The notes: generated from the sequence alone by a model not told the origin. Counted from the stretch's first letter, positions 33,101-40,861 are shown. The stretch is DNA of 43,312 bases from Bryobacter sp. (GCA_022843605.1 JALHNI010000039.1:1-43312), one strand, 5' to 3'. Made by a program: numbers and translations.

Positions 33101-33576
33101 GGAACGGCTTTATGAACGCTGTGCTCGGCCAGTGGCAGATCAACGGTGTGATGACGTTGAGCAGCGGTTCGCCGTTGCAAATGCTGACCACCGGGAACAC
33201 GAGCTTCTCATTCGGTGGCGGCCAGCGCCCGGATTCGACGGGCCAGGACGCGAATCTGGAGAATCCAACGCTCGATCGTTGGTTCGACACGAATGCCTTC
33301 CGGTTGCCTGCGCAGTATACGTTTGGGACCATGGGTCGCATGCACCCCAACCTGCGGAGCGACTTCGTGGAGATGCTGGACCTCTCGGTCTTCAAGCGGT
33401 TCCGTGTGTCGGGCGAGCGTGTGGCGCTCGAGTTGCGCGGCGAAAGCTTCAATGCTTTCAACCACCCTGTATTCGCATCGCCGAATACCACGGTGGGCAA
33501 TGCGCAGTTCGGCCGAGTAACCGGTACGGCGAATGCCCCGCGGCAGACGCAGTTCGCGCTCAAGTTGCTCTGGTAG
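30103..33576 (+). CDS. TonB-dependent receptor with carboxypeptidase-regulatory domain (Oar-like)
   Basis: The 1157-residue outer-membrane protein has a signal sequence (MKTAWPKLLMAFPVVLSLIA, cleaved near AQTV). A carboxypeptidase-regulatory-like domain follows at about 27-115 (GQISGLVTDSSGAVISGASV; SNESGFYLISPLPPGRYKM). A plug carries VENKRIIDLPLNGRNVYSL (about 140-158) and FRIQTNSYSAEYGRSGGGV, then a long 22-strand-type barrel ends in TQFALKLLW, with the usual C-terminal aromatic residue. It imports a large substrate, probably a glycan or peptide, with TonB energy. AAGGGG (30092-30097) precedes the ATG. A hairpin terminator follows. The operator shared with the next cluster suggests one regulon. 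Confidence 0.94.
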   Translation: MKTAWPKLLMAFPVVLSLIAPSARAQTVAGQISGLVTDSSGAVISGASVVVTDVERNTNVRSTSNESGFYLISPLPPGRYKMRAEKAGFRAHLIESIPIATQQKAELNLSLQVGAVSEAVTVTGGAQLVDTTTATLSGVVENKRIIDLPLNGRNVYSLAWATAGVFPQRPANGSANEGFHSIGIFTVNGGRDSSNAILMDGVPVTMNSNTANMNANSAVPSVEGVEEFRIQTNSYSAEYGRSGGGVLTIATKSGTNTWHGSLFEFVRNSKMDANNWFANASGQKLATFQRNEFGASSGGPLVIPKVYDGRNKTFWFAVYEGRRQRSASTRFFTLPTAEQMGGDFSKTLTAAGQLRNIYDPMSTAPDPARPGQFLRTVFPQNRIPSNRIDPVAANVLKFYGPGPNLPGQTNTGQNNFFFQGKAPTDVDRGTTKVDHNFNDSQRIFFRYTIFQNQNSQPELWAGPGCPDGGCYSNYERQQNAALDYSWTLNPTTLLSLRYGFARSILDRGSWHKGFRPTELGLPAYTETGADLLAFPEFAVEEMTMPGLLHHWNFRSANQSHTFVGTLSKVYGSHSLKIGTEMRGNLINHMQAPWSLNFTFNRGMTQGPDPRVVSANGGFGFASFLLGTGASGSEVHGIRPAIESKSFGYYLQDDWKVSRNLTLNLGLRWDFETGLTERYDRYAVFDPAAASPLSQRTGLNLNGGWTFANQGGRGRTLKNIEWGKIAPRIGLAYQVRPGTVIRAGGGIFYTMATYGANNYGTAPFRATTPWVPTVDGVTPTDLLRNPFPNGVLQPEGSRNGLMAALGQGVGSPIPNTMTTPYNSQWNFSIGQDLGKSTTLELAYAGNKGTHLPLGWQMDQLADAQIRPDAGLLDTVPNPFFGIIPVGVLSTRNVQRGELLTPYPHLPGVSYAGTAWGNSNFHSLQVTLKKRFSQNGTAVLAYTLSKLIADGGDNAWDSAGFRNFNCRACERSISPYSYPHRLVLTSTYELPFGKGKQFGASWNGFMNAVLGQWQINGVMTLSSGSPLQMLTTGNTSFSFGGGQRPDSTGQDANLENPTLDRWFDTNAFRLPAQYTFGTMGRMHPNLRSDFVEMLDLSVFKRFRVSGERVALELRGESFNAFNHPVFASPNTTVGNAQFGRVTGTANAPRQTQFALKLLW

Positions 33577-33587
33577 TTTGATGCAGT

Positions 33588-33636
33588 GCCGCCAACGGTC
33601 GGAACGCTTCCCGCGTTTCGGCCGTTGGTGGTTTAA
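33588..33636 (+). terminator. Rho-independent-like terminator of the TonB receptor gene
   Basis: Arms 33589-33607 and 33613-33631 pair over 19 bp with three G-U wobbles around a 5-nt loop (TTCCC), followed by TTTAAG. The U tract is short. The 3' arm overlaps the first base of the second tandem-palindrome operator. Confidence 0.7.
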
Positions 33637-33650
33637 GCGCTTGAGCGCTT
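33631..33650 (+). promoter_or_regulatory. Tandem-palindrome operator upstream of the DUF1592 gene
   Basis: GTTTAAGCGCTTGAGCGCTT is nearly identical to the site at 30006-30025. It overlaps the -35 of a good promoter: TTGTGA (33649-33654), 17-bp spacer, TAGACT (33672-33677). Binding here would block polymerase, which points to repression. Confidence 0.72.
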
Positions 33651-33677
33651 GTGACCGTCGGCGCGGGGGCGTAGACT
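33649..33677 (+). promoter_or_regulatory. Promoter of the DUF1592-DUF1552 cluster
   Basis: TTGTGA at 33649-33654 and TAGACT at 33672-33677 are separated by 17 bp. The expected +1 is near 33684, giving a leader of about 22 nt to the ATG at 33706. Confidence 0.6.
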
Positions 33678-33705
33678 AAGTTCAGCGCAAGATGAGAAAG
33701 TATTC

Positions 33706-36069
33706 ATGTCACAGGTTCGACTTTTGCGGAGTTATCGCCTTTTGATTTCCTTCCTCCTGTTTGCCGGTCTCCTGGCAGCGCAAACGGAGCACCGGACGGC
33801 GTTTACGCGCCAGCACTGCCAGGGGTGTCATAGTGAGCGCGCCAAGTCCGGAGGCTTTGTTCTGGAGGGGGTCGCTTTGGACGATGCGGCAGCGCGGCCG
33901 GACGTCTGGGAGCGGGTGATCAAGAAAGTTCGGGCGCAGGAGATGCCCCCGGCCAAGCTGCCTCGTCCCGATGAGGCTTCGGCGAAGTCCTTTGTCAGCG
34001 CATTGACCGCGGAACTGGACCAAGCCGCGAAGCGAGCACCCTACGCCGGGCGGCCGGTGATCCGGCGCTTGAATCGCACCGAATACACCAGTGCCATTCG
34101 TGACCTGCTGAACATCGAACTGCCGTTGGCCGAGGAACTACCCCAGGATCAACTGGCAGCGGGCTTCGACAATATTGCCGATGCCTTATCAATGTCGCCG
34201 CTGTTGTTGGAGCGCTATCTGAAAGTCGCCCGGCGGATCAGCCAATTGGCGACGGGCACGGGTGACACCTCACCGGTGGTGGAAGTGTTCCCGGCGCGTA
34301 GTACACAGGCGGCGTGGCAAGGCGAAGGGATGCCCTTCGGCACGCGGGGCGGCATTCGCGTGACCCACTACTTCCCGCAGGACGGGGACTACGACTTGCG
34401 CGCGTTTCTCGCCAAAGAAAGCCTCTCGCCGCTGGAAGGGGTCCGATTCTTCCGCACCCGCCTGACGAAGGTGAAGGCTGGCGCGCATACCGTCATTGTG
34501 ACGTTTCCGGATGAGTATGCGGAGCGCGAAGGTCCGGTGCTGAATGTGGGGGGGCCGGGCGGACGTCCGCTCGGTGGCCCGCTCGATGTGCTGGGCACTG
34601 CCGTTCGGCCGACCCTGGAGTTCCGCCTGGATGGGCGGCGCGTCAAGCTCTTTGAGATTGCCGGAATGACGGCCGGCGAAGCGGCGTTCGATGGCCAACC
34701 GGGACCGCCCTCGCTTGGGCGGATCGAGATCGCAGGTCCGCACAACGTTACCGGCCCAGGCGACACGCCGAGCCGCACTCGGATCTTCGTTTGCCGGCCG
34801 ACCAGTTCGACGGACGAGGGCATTTGCGCCAAGCGGATTCTCACCCCGATCGTGCGCCGTGCTTTCCGCCGCGAAGTAGCCGAAAAGGACCTGAAGCCCT
34901 TTCTGAAGACGTTCGCTGCCGGCCGGCCCAAGCAGGATTTCGAAACCGCGATCGGCGCGGCGATCCGCGATGTGCTGCTGAGTCCGGATTTTCTCTTTCG
35001 CCTGGAGTATGACCGCGACGGTGCAACTTCCGGAACGGCGCAGCCGGTTACCGATGCCGAATTGGCATCCCGGATTTCGTTCTTCCTGTGGAGCACCATT
35101 CCGGACGACGAGTTGCTTACCGCTACGGCGAGCGGCAAGCTGCGTCAGCCGAAGGTTCTGGAAGGGCAAGTGCGGCGGATGCTGGCGGACCGGCGGTCCT
35201 CGGCGTTAATGGATAACTTCGTGTCGCAGTGGCTGGGCCTGCCGGCGCTGGCCAAGGCGGTGCCGGATAAGCAACTCTTCCCGGAGTTCGATGCGGCGTT
35301 GGGCGAGGCCTTCCGAACGGAGACTCGCCTGTTTGTGAATAGCCTGATGCGTGAAAATCGCAGTGCGTTGGATCTATTGAAGGCCGACTACACCTACCTG
35401 GATGAGCGCCTGGCGGGCCACTATGGCATCTCCGGCGTGACTGGGCCGGGATTCCGTCGCGTGTCGTTGGCGGGAAACCCGGAGAGGGGCGGTCTGCTTT
35501 CGCAGGGCAGTATCCTGTTGCTGACGTCGCATTCCACACGGACCTCGCCGGTGTTGCGGGGCCGCTGGATACTCGATAACCTGCTGAATTCGCCGCCGGC
35601 GGCTCCTCCGGCCAACGTGCCGCCGCTGGATGAGAGCAAGGGCAATGGCCGAAAGCTGACGGCGCGCGAACAGGTGGAACGGCACCGGGCGAATCCCAGT
35701 TGCGCGTCCTGCCATGATCGGATTGACCCTCTGGGCTTCGCTTTGGAGAACTACGATGCCATTGGCCGTTGGCGAAAAGAAGATGAGGCGGGTTTGATCA
35801 ACGCCGGCGCCAGGCTGCCGGGCGGTCGTGAGTTTGCCGGGCCGCAGGGATTGAAGCAGATGCTGCTCGGCCGATCCGATGAGTTCGTGCATGCGACGCT
35901 TGAGCGCTTAATGACTTACGCGTTGGGGCGCGAGTTAGACGCCCGCGATCAACCCACCGTCCGTGAGGTGATGCGCCAGACGGAGGCCGGCGGGTACCGG
36001 TTTCATGATCTGATCCTGGCCACGGTGCGCAGCGTACCCTTTCAGATGAGACAGAAGCAGGAGCGATAA
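33706..36069 (+). CDS. Secreted DUF1592-type cytochrome-like protein (DUF1587/1592/1588/1585)
   Basis: The 787-residue protein has a signal sequence (RLLISFLLFAGLLAAQ). The first heme-type motif CQGCH (38-42) sits in a cytochrome-like N-terminus. A DUF1587 region follows (VIRRLNRTEYTSAIRDLLNIEL, about 118-140), then a jelly-roll-like middle, a DUF1595/1592 region (about 378-580, LTPIVRRAFRREVAEKDLKPFL, LASRISFFLWSTIPDDELL), DUF1588 (about 590-690) with a second motif CASCH (666-670) before DRIDPLGFALENYDAIG, and DUF1585 (about 715-785). Such proteins are common in planctomycetes and acidobacteria; electron transfer or surface catabolism is suspected but unproven. Three nt separate it from the DUF1552 gene. 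Confidence 0.92.
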   Translation: MSQVRLLRSYRLLISFLLFAGLLAAQTEHRTAFTRQHCQGCHSERAKSGGFVLEGVALDDAAARPDVWERVIKKVRAQEMPPAKLPRPDEASAKSFVSALTAELDQAAKRAPYAGRPVIRRLNRTEYTSAIRDLLNIELPLAEELPQDQLAAGFDNIADALSMSPLLLERYLKVARRISQLATGTGDTSPVVEVFPARSTQAAWQGEGMPFGTRGGIRVTHYFPQDGDYDLRAFLAKESLSPLEGVRFFRTRLTKVKAGAHTVIVTFPDEYAEREGPVLNVGGPGGRPLGGPLDVLGTAVRPTLEFRLDGRRVKLFEIAGMTAGEAAFDGQPGPPSLGRIEIAGPHNVTGPGDTPSRTRIFVCRPTSSTDEGICAKRILTPIVRRAFRREVAEKDLKPFLKTFAAGRPKQDFETAIGAAIRDVLLSPDFLFRLEYDRDGATSGTAQPVTDAELASRISFFLWSTIPDDELLTATASGKLRQPKVLEGQVRRMLADRRSSALMDNFVSQWLGLPALAKAVPDKQLFPEFDAALGEAFRTETRLFVNSLMRENRSALDLLKADYTYLDERLAGHYGISGVTGPGFRRVSLAGNPERGGLLSQGSILLLTSHSTRTSPVLRGRWILDNLLNSPPAAPPANVPPLDESKGNGRKLTAREQVERHRANPSCASCHDRIDPLGFALENYDAIGRWRKEDEAGLINAGARLPGGREFAGPQGLKQMLLGRSDEFVHATLERLMTYALGRELDARDQPTVREVMRQTEAGGYRFHDLILATVRSVPFQMRQKQER

Positions 36070-36072
36070 ACG

Positions 36073-37380
36073 ATGTTTGTTCAGAAAAAGTATCTTCCTC
36101 GCCGGACGTTTTTGCGTGGCACCGGTATTGCCCTTGGGCTTCCCCTGCTCGACGCCATGATCCCCGCGATGGTCGCGCAGAATCTGACGGCCGCCGCGCC
36201 GGTCCGCCGGCTGGGCTTTATCATCTATCCGTTGGGCGTTGACCAAGCGAGGTGGCGGCCCAAAGGCGAGGGCGGAAGCTATGAATTCAGTGAGGCGTTG
36301 GAGCCGCTCGCGCCGCATCGCGGGAAGTTCGTCGTCATCAGCGGACTCTCTTCCGATCCGGACCGAAGCAAGGCGGGCTTTCACGATCGTGCCCTGGCAT
36401 CTTTCCTTACCGGCGTCGAGCCGACCGTGGGCAAGGTCCAGGTGGGTATTTCCGTTGATCAGTTGGCTGCCCAGACGCTCGGTAAAGAGACGCCCTTCAG
36501 TTCGCTGGAACTTTCCACCGAGAACAACAATGGCGGCGCGGCGCACATTGGGCCGGTTTTCAAGAGCGCCACCACGCCGCTGCCTTTCGAGTTCAATCCG
36601 CGGAGGGTGTTTGAACGGCTGTTCGGTGAAGGCGGTAAAATCGATCCGGCCGCAGCGGCGGCCCGCGATGCGGCGGATCGCAGCAGTCTGGATGCGGTTA
36701 CCGAGCGGATCAGCGAGCTAAAGGTGCAACTGGGCGTGGGCGATCGGCGGAAGCTCGACGAGTATGTCGAGTCCATCCGCGATGTCGAACGGCGAATTCA
36801 AGTCGCTTCGCGCAAGCGGCCTACCGACTTACCCGAAATGACCCGACCTGCCGGAGTGCCCGACTCCTGGCCGGATCACGTGAAGCTGATGTTCGACTTA
36901 CAGGCTCTCGCGCTCCAGGCCGACCTGACTCGTGTTTGGACCTTTATGTACGCCCGTGAGGCGACGTCGATAAACTATCCGCACCTCGATATCTCGATGG
37001 GTCACCACGAGATTTCGCATCACAATTTTGAGAAGGACAAGCTGGACGCTCTCGCTAAGATCAACGTCGATCAGTCTCGGCTGTTTGGCTATTTCCTAAG
37101 TAAGTTGGAGGCGATCAAGGAGGGTAACTCGACGTTGCTCGACCACTCACTTCTGCTCTATGGCAGTAATTTGAGCGTTCCTACCTCGCACAGTCAACGC
37201 GACTTACCTATCATTGTCGCCGGCGGAGCGGCCGGGCGGATCGCTGGCGGCCGATACCTGAAGTTCGCCGGCGATGAAACGCCGCTGACGAACCTGTATC
37301 TCACTATGCTGGACAAAGTTGGGGTGCCGACGGAAAAGCTGGGCGATAGTACGGGCCGTCTGAATCGGTTGGAGATGTAA
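36073..37380 (+). CDS. Tat-exported DUF1552 protein
   Basis: The 435-residue protein has a twin-Arg leader (PRRTFLRGTGIALGLPLLDAM) and the DUF1552 order: RRLGFIIYPLGVDQARWRP, FVVISGLSSDP, HDRALASFLTGVEPT, SVDQLAAQTLGKETPFSSLELS, SWPDHVKLMFDLQALALQADLTRVWTFMYAREA, LDISMGHHEISHH, LLYGSNLSVPTSHSQRDLPIIVAGGAAGR. It is a sulfatase/alkaline-phosphatase-like fold by family description, of unknown reaction. DUF1552 genes nearly always follow DUF1592 genes, which suggests a two-part export system. The ankyrin gene starts 3 nt later. Confidence 0.92.
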   Translation: MFVQKKYLPRRTFLRGTGIALGLPLLDAMIPAMVAQNLTAAAPVRRLGFIIYPLGVDQARWRPKGEGGSYEFSEALEPLAPHRGKFVVISGLSSDPDRSKAGFHDRALASFLTGVEPTVGKVQVGISVDQLAAQTLGKETPFSSLELSTENNNGGAAHIGPVFKSATTPLPFEFNPRRVFERLFGEGGKIDPAAAAARDAADRSSLDAVTERISELKVQLGVGDRRKLDEYVESIRDVERRIQVASRKRPTDLPEMTRPAGVPDSWPDHVKLMFDLQALALQADLTRVWTFMYAREATSINYPHLDISMGHHEISHHNFEKDKLDALAKINVDQSRLFGYFLSKLEAIKEGNSTLLDHSLLLYGSNLSVPTSHSQRDLPIIVAGGAAGRIAGGRYLKFAGDETPLTNLYLTMLDKVGVPTEKLGDSTGRLNRLEM

Positions 37381-37383
37381 GCG

Positions 37384-39057
37384 ATGAGACGCCAGTTTTC
37401 CGTGCTTGCCCTGGCCATTCCGATGGCATTGTTGGCGCTTGACCCGGGTACCCTGATCGATGCGGTGCGGAACGACGATCGCGCGGCGGTGGAGCGCTTG
37501 CTGCGTCAAGGTGCGAGTCCGAATGAGCGGGAGAGCGACGGCGCGACCGCGCTCGCCTGGGCCGCTGTACGCTCGAACGCTGAGATCACGGCGATGCTCC
37601 TGAAGGCCGGTGCCGATCCGAATCTGACCAACGAACTGGGCCTTGGACCGTTGATGCTCGCGATCGACAACGGCTCGGCGGAGATCGTCAGTCAACTATT
37701 GGCTCAGCGCGCCGATCCGAGTGTGGCTCGCGAGAATGGCGAAACCCCGTTAATGACCGCAGCCCGGTTGCGGCGCTTGGACATCATGAAACTGTTGCTG
37801 GCCCGCGGTGCCGCCGTTAACGCTCGCGACAAGAAGTTTGGTCAGACAGCCCTGATGTGGGCGGCCGGACAGCCAGACGCCGTGCGACTCCTGCTGGAGT
37901 ACGGTGCCGATTCCCGGGCCGTTACCAAAGCCTGGGACGTGAAGTACACCAATTACTTGCCCACGACGGTGACGTTGGGGAAGACGGGCATTCCCTGGAA
38001 TAACGAAGGCGATTTCGTCACCAGGAAAGGTGGCTTAAACGCCTTGTTTTTTGCGGTGCAAAACAATGCGCTCGAATCGGCACGGATTCTTCTGGATGCC
38101 GGCATCGATGTAAACTCGACTTCGGCTGATGGCACGACGCCCTTGGTGGCCGCGCTGTATAAGTGGGATCCGCCTAAGGGGGTGTTCGTCCCGGGCCGCG
38201 GCGCGCCGGCGACGGCCGGAAGTTCCCAGCGATTTAGCGCCGACGTGCGTCTGGCCAATCTTCTTCTGGACCGGGGCGCGTCAGCGAAAGTGGCCGATGG
38301 TGCGGGCTATACTCCGCTGCACGGAGCGGCGCTGGCGGTTGCCAAGGCTGCGCGAAGCGGAACGCGGCAAAAGAGCGCCTACGGTCAGACGGCCGCGGCC
38401 TTGGCCCTGGGGTCCGATGACAGTGGCGATGCCGCTGGAACATTGAAAGAGGCCCTGGCGCTGGTGACGAGATTGCTCGATGCTGGCGCTGATCCCAATC
38501 GCCAGACCATCTATCCGACTGGGGGGCCGGCCGGCGATGTGCGCATCAATCCAGCGCCAACCGGATCCTCGCCCCTGCACATTGCCGCCAGTTCCGGCAG
38601 TGTGGAACTTGCGCAGATTCTGGCGGACCGGGGCGGGAATCCGAATCTGTTCCGCAAGGACGGACATTCACCGTTCTCCGTCGCAGTGCTTGCCGGGGAC
38701 CTCGGCATCACGAAGGTGTTGCTTGCTCATGGCGCCGATCTGCGCGGCCGCTGGAGCCCGCAGGACAAGATTCCCGATCCGGTGGAGGCGATCACTCTGG
38801 CGCGGCAGAACCAGTCGATTCTGCATTTGGCGGCCATTCAAGGCAAGCCCGAGATCCTGGAGTTTCTCCACCAACAGGGTGCTCCTTTGGACGTCAAGAA
38901 TGCTCAGGGCGAAACGCCGCTGCAACTTGCCGACCATCAGGAACGCTACCGCGAGGCGATTCAGCGCCAAGGCGCGGACGGTGATCCGGAAAAGCTCAAG
39001 AAGATCGTGCGTCAAACCGCGGGCTCGGATACTTTAAAAAAGCTGGCTAAGCAGTAA
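37384..39057 (+). CDS. Secreted ankyrin-repeat protein
   Basis: The 557-residue protein has a signal-like N-terminus (MRRQFSVLALAIPMALLALD) and about ten ankyrin repeats. Clear copies are DGATALAWAAVRSNAEITAMLLKAGADPN, NGETPLMTAARLRRLDIMKLLLARGAAVNA, KFGQTALMWAAGQPDAVRLLLEYGADS, DGTTPLVAALYK, GAGYTPLHGAALAVAKA, GSSPLHIAASSGSVELAQILADRGGNPN, DGHSPFSVAVLAGDLGITKVLLAHGADL and NAQGETPLQLADH. Two insertions interrupt the array (about 185-215 and 255-285). Ankyrin repeats bind partner proteins; here the likely partners are the DUF1592 and DUF1552 products. It is in the same run of genes (3 nt spacing). Confidence 0.93.
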   Translation: MRRQFSVLALAIPMALLALDPGTLIDAVRNDDRAAVERLLRQGASPNERESDGATALAWAAVRSNAEITAMLLKAGADPNLTNELGLGPLMLAIDNGSAEIVSQLLAQRADPSVARENGETPLMTAARLRRLDIMKLLLARGAAVNARDKKFGQTALMWAAGQPDAVRLLLEYGADSRAVTKAWDVKYTNYLPTTVTLGKTGIPWNNEGDFVTRKGGLNALFFAVQNNALESARILLDAGIDVNSTSADGTTPLVAALYKWDPPKGVFVPGRGAPATAGSSQRFSADVRLANLLLDRGASAKVADGAGYTPLHGAALAVAKAARSGTRQKSAYGQTAAALALGSDDSGDAAGTLKEALALVTRLLDAGADPNRQTIYPTGGPAGDVRINPAPTGSSPLHIAASSGSVELAQILADRGGNPNLFRKDGHSPFSVAVLAGDLGITKVLLAHGADLRGRWSPQDKIPDPVEAITLARQNQSILHLAAIQGKPEILEFLHQQGAPLDVKNAQGETPLQLADHQERYREAIQRQGADGDPEKLKKIVRQTAGSDTLKKLAKQ

Positions 39058-39066
39058 GGAATATCG

Positions 39067-40008
39067 ATGATTCAGCAACTCTCGTCGAACCGCCGGAAGT
39101 TTTTGAGAGGGACAGCCGCCGCTGCCGCCGCGGCCAGCGCTTTGGCGCAAGCGGATGCGATGCCGATCATCGACACCCACTTCCATCTCTACGATCCCAC
39201 CCGCCCGCAAGGCTCTCCGTTCCCGTTCACTCCGAATGCGCCGCCTTTTCTGCCCAAGCACTTCCGCGAGACGGCGACTCCGCTTGGCATCGTCGGCGGC
39301 ATCAAGGTGGAGGCGAGCCCCTGGGTCGAGGACAACCTTTGGGTGCTGATGATGATCCAGGACGAACCGATGATCACCGGAATGATCGGCAATCTCGACC
39401 CGGTTATCCCTCAGTTTGGCGAGTATCTGGAGCGGTACCACAAGAATAAGTTGTTTCTCGGGATCCGCTATGGCAACGTCTGGAAAGGGCAGGATCTGGT
39501 CACCGCCATCGACAAGCCCGGTTTCATCGACAACATGAAATTGTTCGCCCAAACCGGCCTTACTTTGGAGGTCGCCAACCCCCGTCTGGACCTGATCGAA
39601 GCCACCGTCCGCCTCACCGATAGGGTGCCCGACTTGCGCGTCGTTCTGGGTCATCTGCAAGCCTTGGCCCTGCCCACGGATCCGCGGCTCCTCCGCAGTT
39701 ACTCCGAGAATCTCCGGGAACTGAGAAAACGAAAGGCCTTCGTCAAAGTGTCCGGGCTGCACCGCGGGCGGGGCACCCCAGCGCCGTCGCTGGATCCAGC
39801 GGTCTACAAGCCGGTGATGGATTTCATCTGGGACATCTACGGAGAGGACTATCTCGTCTTCGCGGGGCGCAACCGGGAGGTCCTGGAGATCCTGCGCGGA
39901 TACTTCATGGCGAAAGGCAAGGCGGCGGCCGAGAAGTTCTTTTGGAAGAACTCCATACCGGCCTTTAAGTGGATCCGGCGTGACCCGAAGCAGCCGCAAT
40001 TGGCTTAA
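39067..40008 (+). CDS. Tat-exported amidohydrolase-family protein (TIM barrel)
   Basis: The 313-residue protein has a twin-Arg leader (SSNRRKFLRGTAAAAAAASA). The metal HxH motif is intact (His38 and His40 in IIDTHFHLYDP), as is the strand-6 His (VVLGHLQAL). The usual late metal/general-base Asp, found in relatives as GSDWP, is replaced: the strand reads YGEDYLVFAGRNREVLEI (about 262-279). Catalysis may therefore differ or be lost. Relatives include lactonases and decarboxylases of amidohydrolase family 2. It is the last gene of the DUF1592 cluster, 9 nt after the ankyrin gene. Confidence 0.86.
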   Translation: MIQQLSSNRRKFLRGTAAAAAAASALAQADAMPIIDTHFHLYDPTRPQGSPFPFTPNAPPFLPKHFRETATPLGIVGGIKVEASPWVEDNLWVLMMIQDEPMITGMIGNLDPVIPQFGEYLERYHKNKLFLGIRYGNVWKGQDLVTAIDKPGFIDNMKLFAQTGLTLEVANPRLDLIEATVRLTDRVPDLRVVLGHLQALALPTDPRLLRSYSENLRELRKRKAFVKVSGLHRGRGTPAPSLDPAVYKPVMDFIWDIYGEDYLVFAGRNREVLEILRGYFMAKGKAAAEKFFWKNSIPAFKWIRRDPKQPQLA

Positions 40009-40046
40009 CGAAGCTCTCGGGGCGCGCTGGTAAGCTGAAGGGCGAG

Positions 40047-40313
40047 ATGATCGGGCGACTAGCTTATGTCAGCGGACGCGTGCAAGGGGTGGGTTTTCGG
40101 AATTTCGTCTACCGGGAGGCGCGGAAGCTGAGTGTCCGCGGGTATGCGAAGAATCTGGACGATGGGCGGGTTGAAGTTCTGGCGGTGGGAAGTGAGGCCG
40201 AAGTGCAGGAGTTGATGGGGCTGGTGGCGCGGGGCCCGCGATGGGCGGAGGTGCGTCATTGCGAGGTGCGCGAGAGCCCGATGGTAAACTGTGAAGGTTT
40301 CGAGATTCGCTAA
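40047..40313 (+). CDS. acyP: Acylphosphatase
   Basis: The 88-residue enzyme hydrolyses acyl phosphates. The catalytic Arg18 lies in GRVQGVGFRNFVYREA and Asn36 in GYAKNLDDGRVEVLAVGS; length and both motifs are standard. TAAGCT (40031-40036) ends 10 nt before the ATG. The apt gene begins 3 nt after the stop. Confidence 0.93.
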   Translation: MIGRLAYVSGRVQGVGFRNFVYREARKLSVRGYAKNLDDGRVEVLAVGSEAEVQELMGLVARGPRWAEVRHCEVRESPMVNCEGFEIR

Positions 40314-40316
40314 ACC

Positions 40317-40832
40317 ATGAATGATTTGAAAGCTCTTATCCGCGAAGTCCCCGACTTCCCCAAGCCTGGCATCAATTTCTACGACATCACGACCCTGATG
40401 AAGAACGGTCCGGGGCTTCGCCGCGTGTTTGACTCGCTGCACGAGCGCTACAAGGGGCAGGACATCAGCGCGGTAGTGGGAATTGAAGCGCGTGGATACT
40501 TCTTCGCGCCGGCCGTGGCCTACTCGCTGGGTGTTGGCTTCATTCCGGTGCGCAAACCTGGCAAACTGCCGGCGAAGACGGTGCAGGTGGAGTATGCGCT
40601 CGAGTACGGCACCGATAAGCTCGAGATGCACGAGGACGCCGTGCAACCTGGCCAGCGGATTCTGATCATTGACGATGTGCTGGCAACCGGGGGCACGGCC
40701 AGTGCGGTGGCGCAGATGGTGGAGGGGCAGGGCGCATCGGTCGCCGGTTTGGGTTTCGTGATTGAACTGGACTTCCTGGCGGGACGCGGCAAGCTCGGCG
40801 ATTACGACATCTTCTCGTTGCTGCACTACTAG
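40317..40832 (+). CDS. apt: Adenine phosphoribosyltransferase
   Basis: The 171-residue enzyme makes AMP from adenine and PRPP. It has the Apt N-terminus ([27 protein letters not shown]), the base-binding region [33 protein letters not shown], the [19 protein letters not shown] segment and the PRPP loop [21 protein letters not shown]. Length is typical. Start by ATG, 3 nt after acyP. Confidence 0.96.
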   Translation: MNDLKALIREVPDFPKPGINFYDITTLMKNGPGLRRVFDSLHERYKGQDISAVVGIEARGYFFAPAVAYSLGVGFIPVRKPGKLPAKTVQVEYALEYGTDKLEMHEDAVQPGQRILIIDDVLATGGTASAVAQMVEGQGASVAGLGFVIELDFLAGRGKLGDYDIFSLLHY

Positions 40833-40861
40833 GATGGCCGGGAATGTGGATGGCCAACGCG

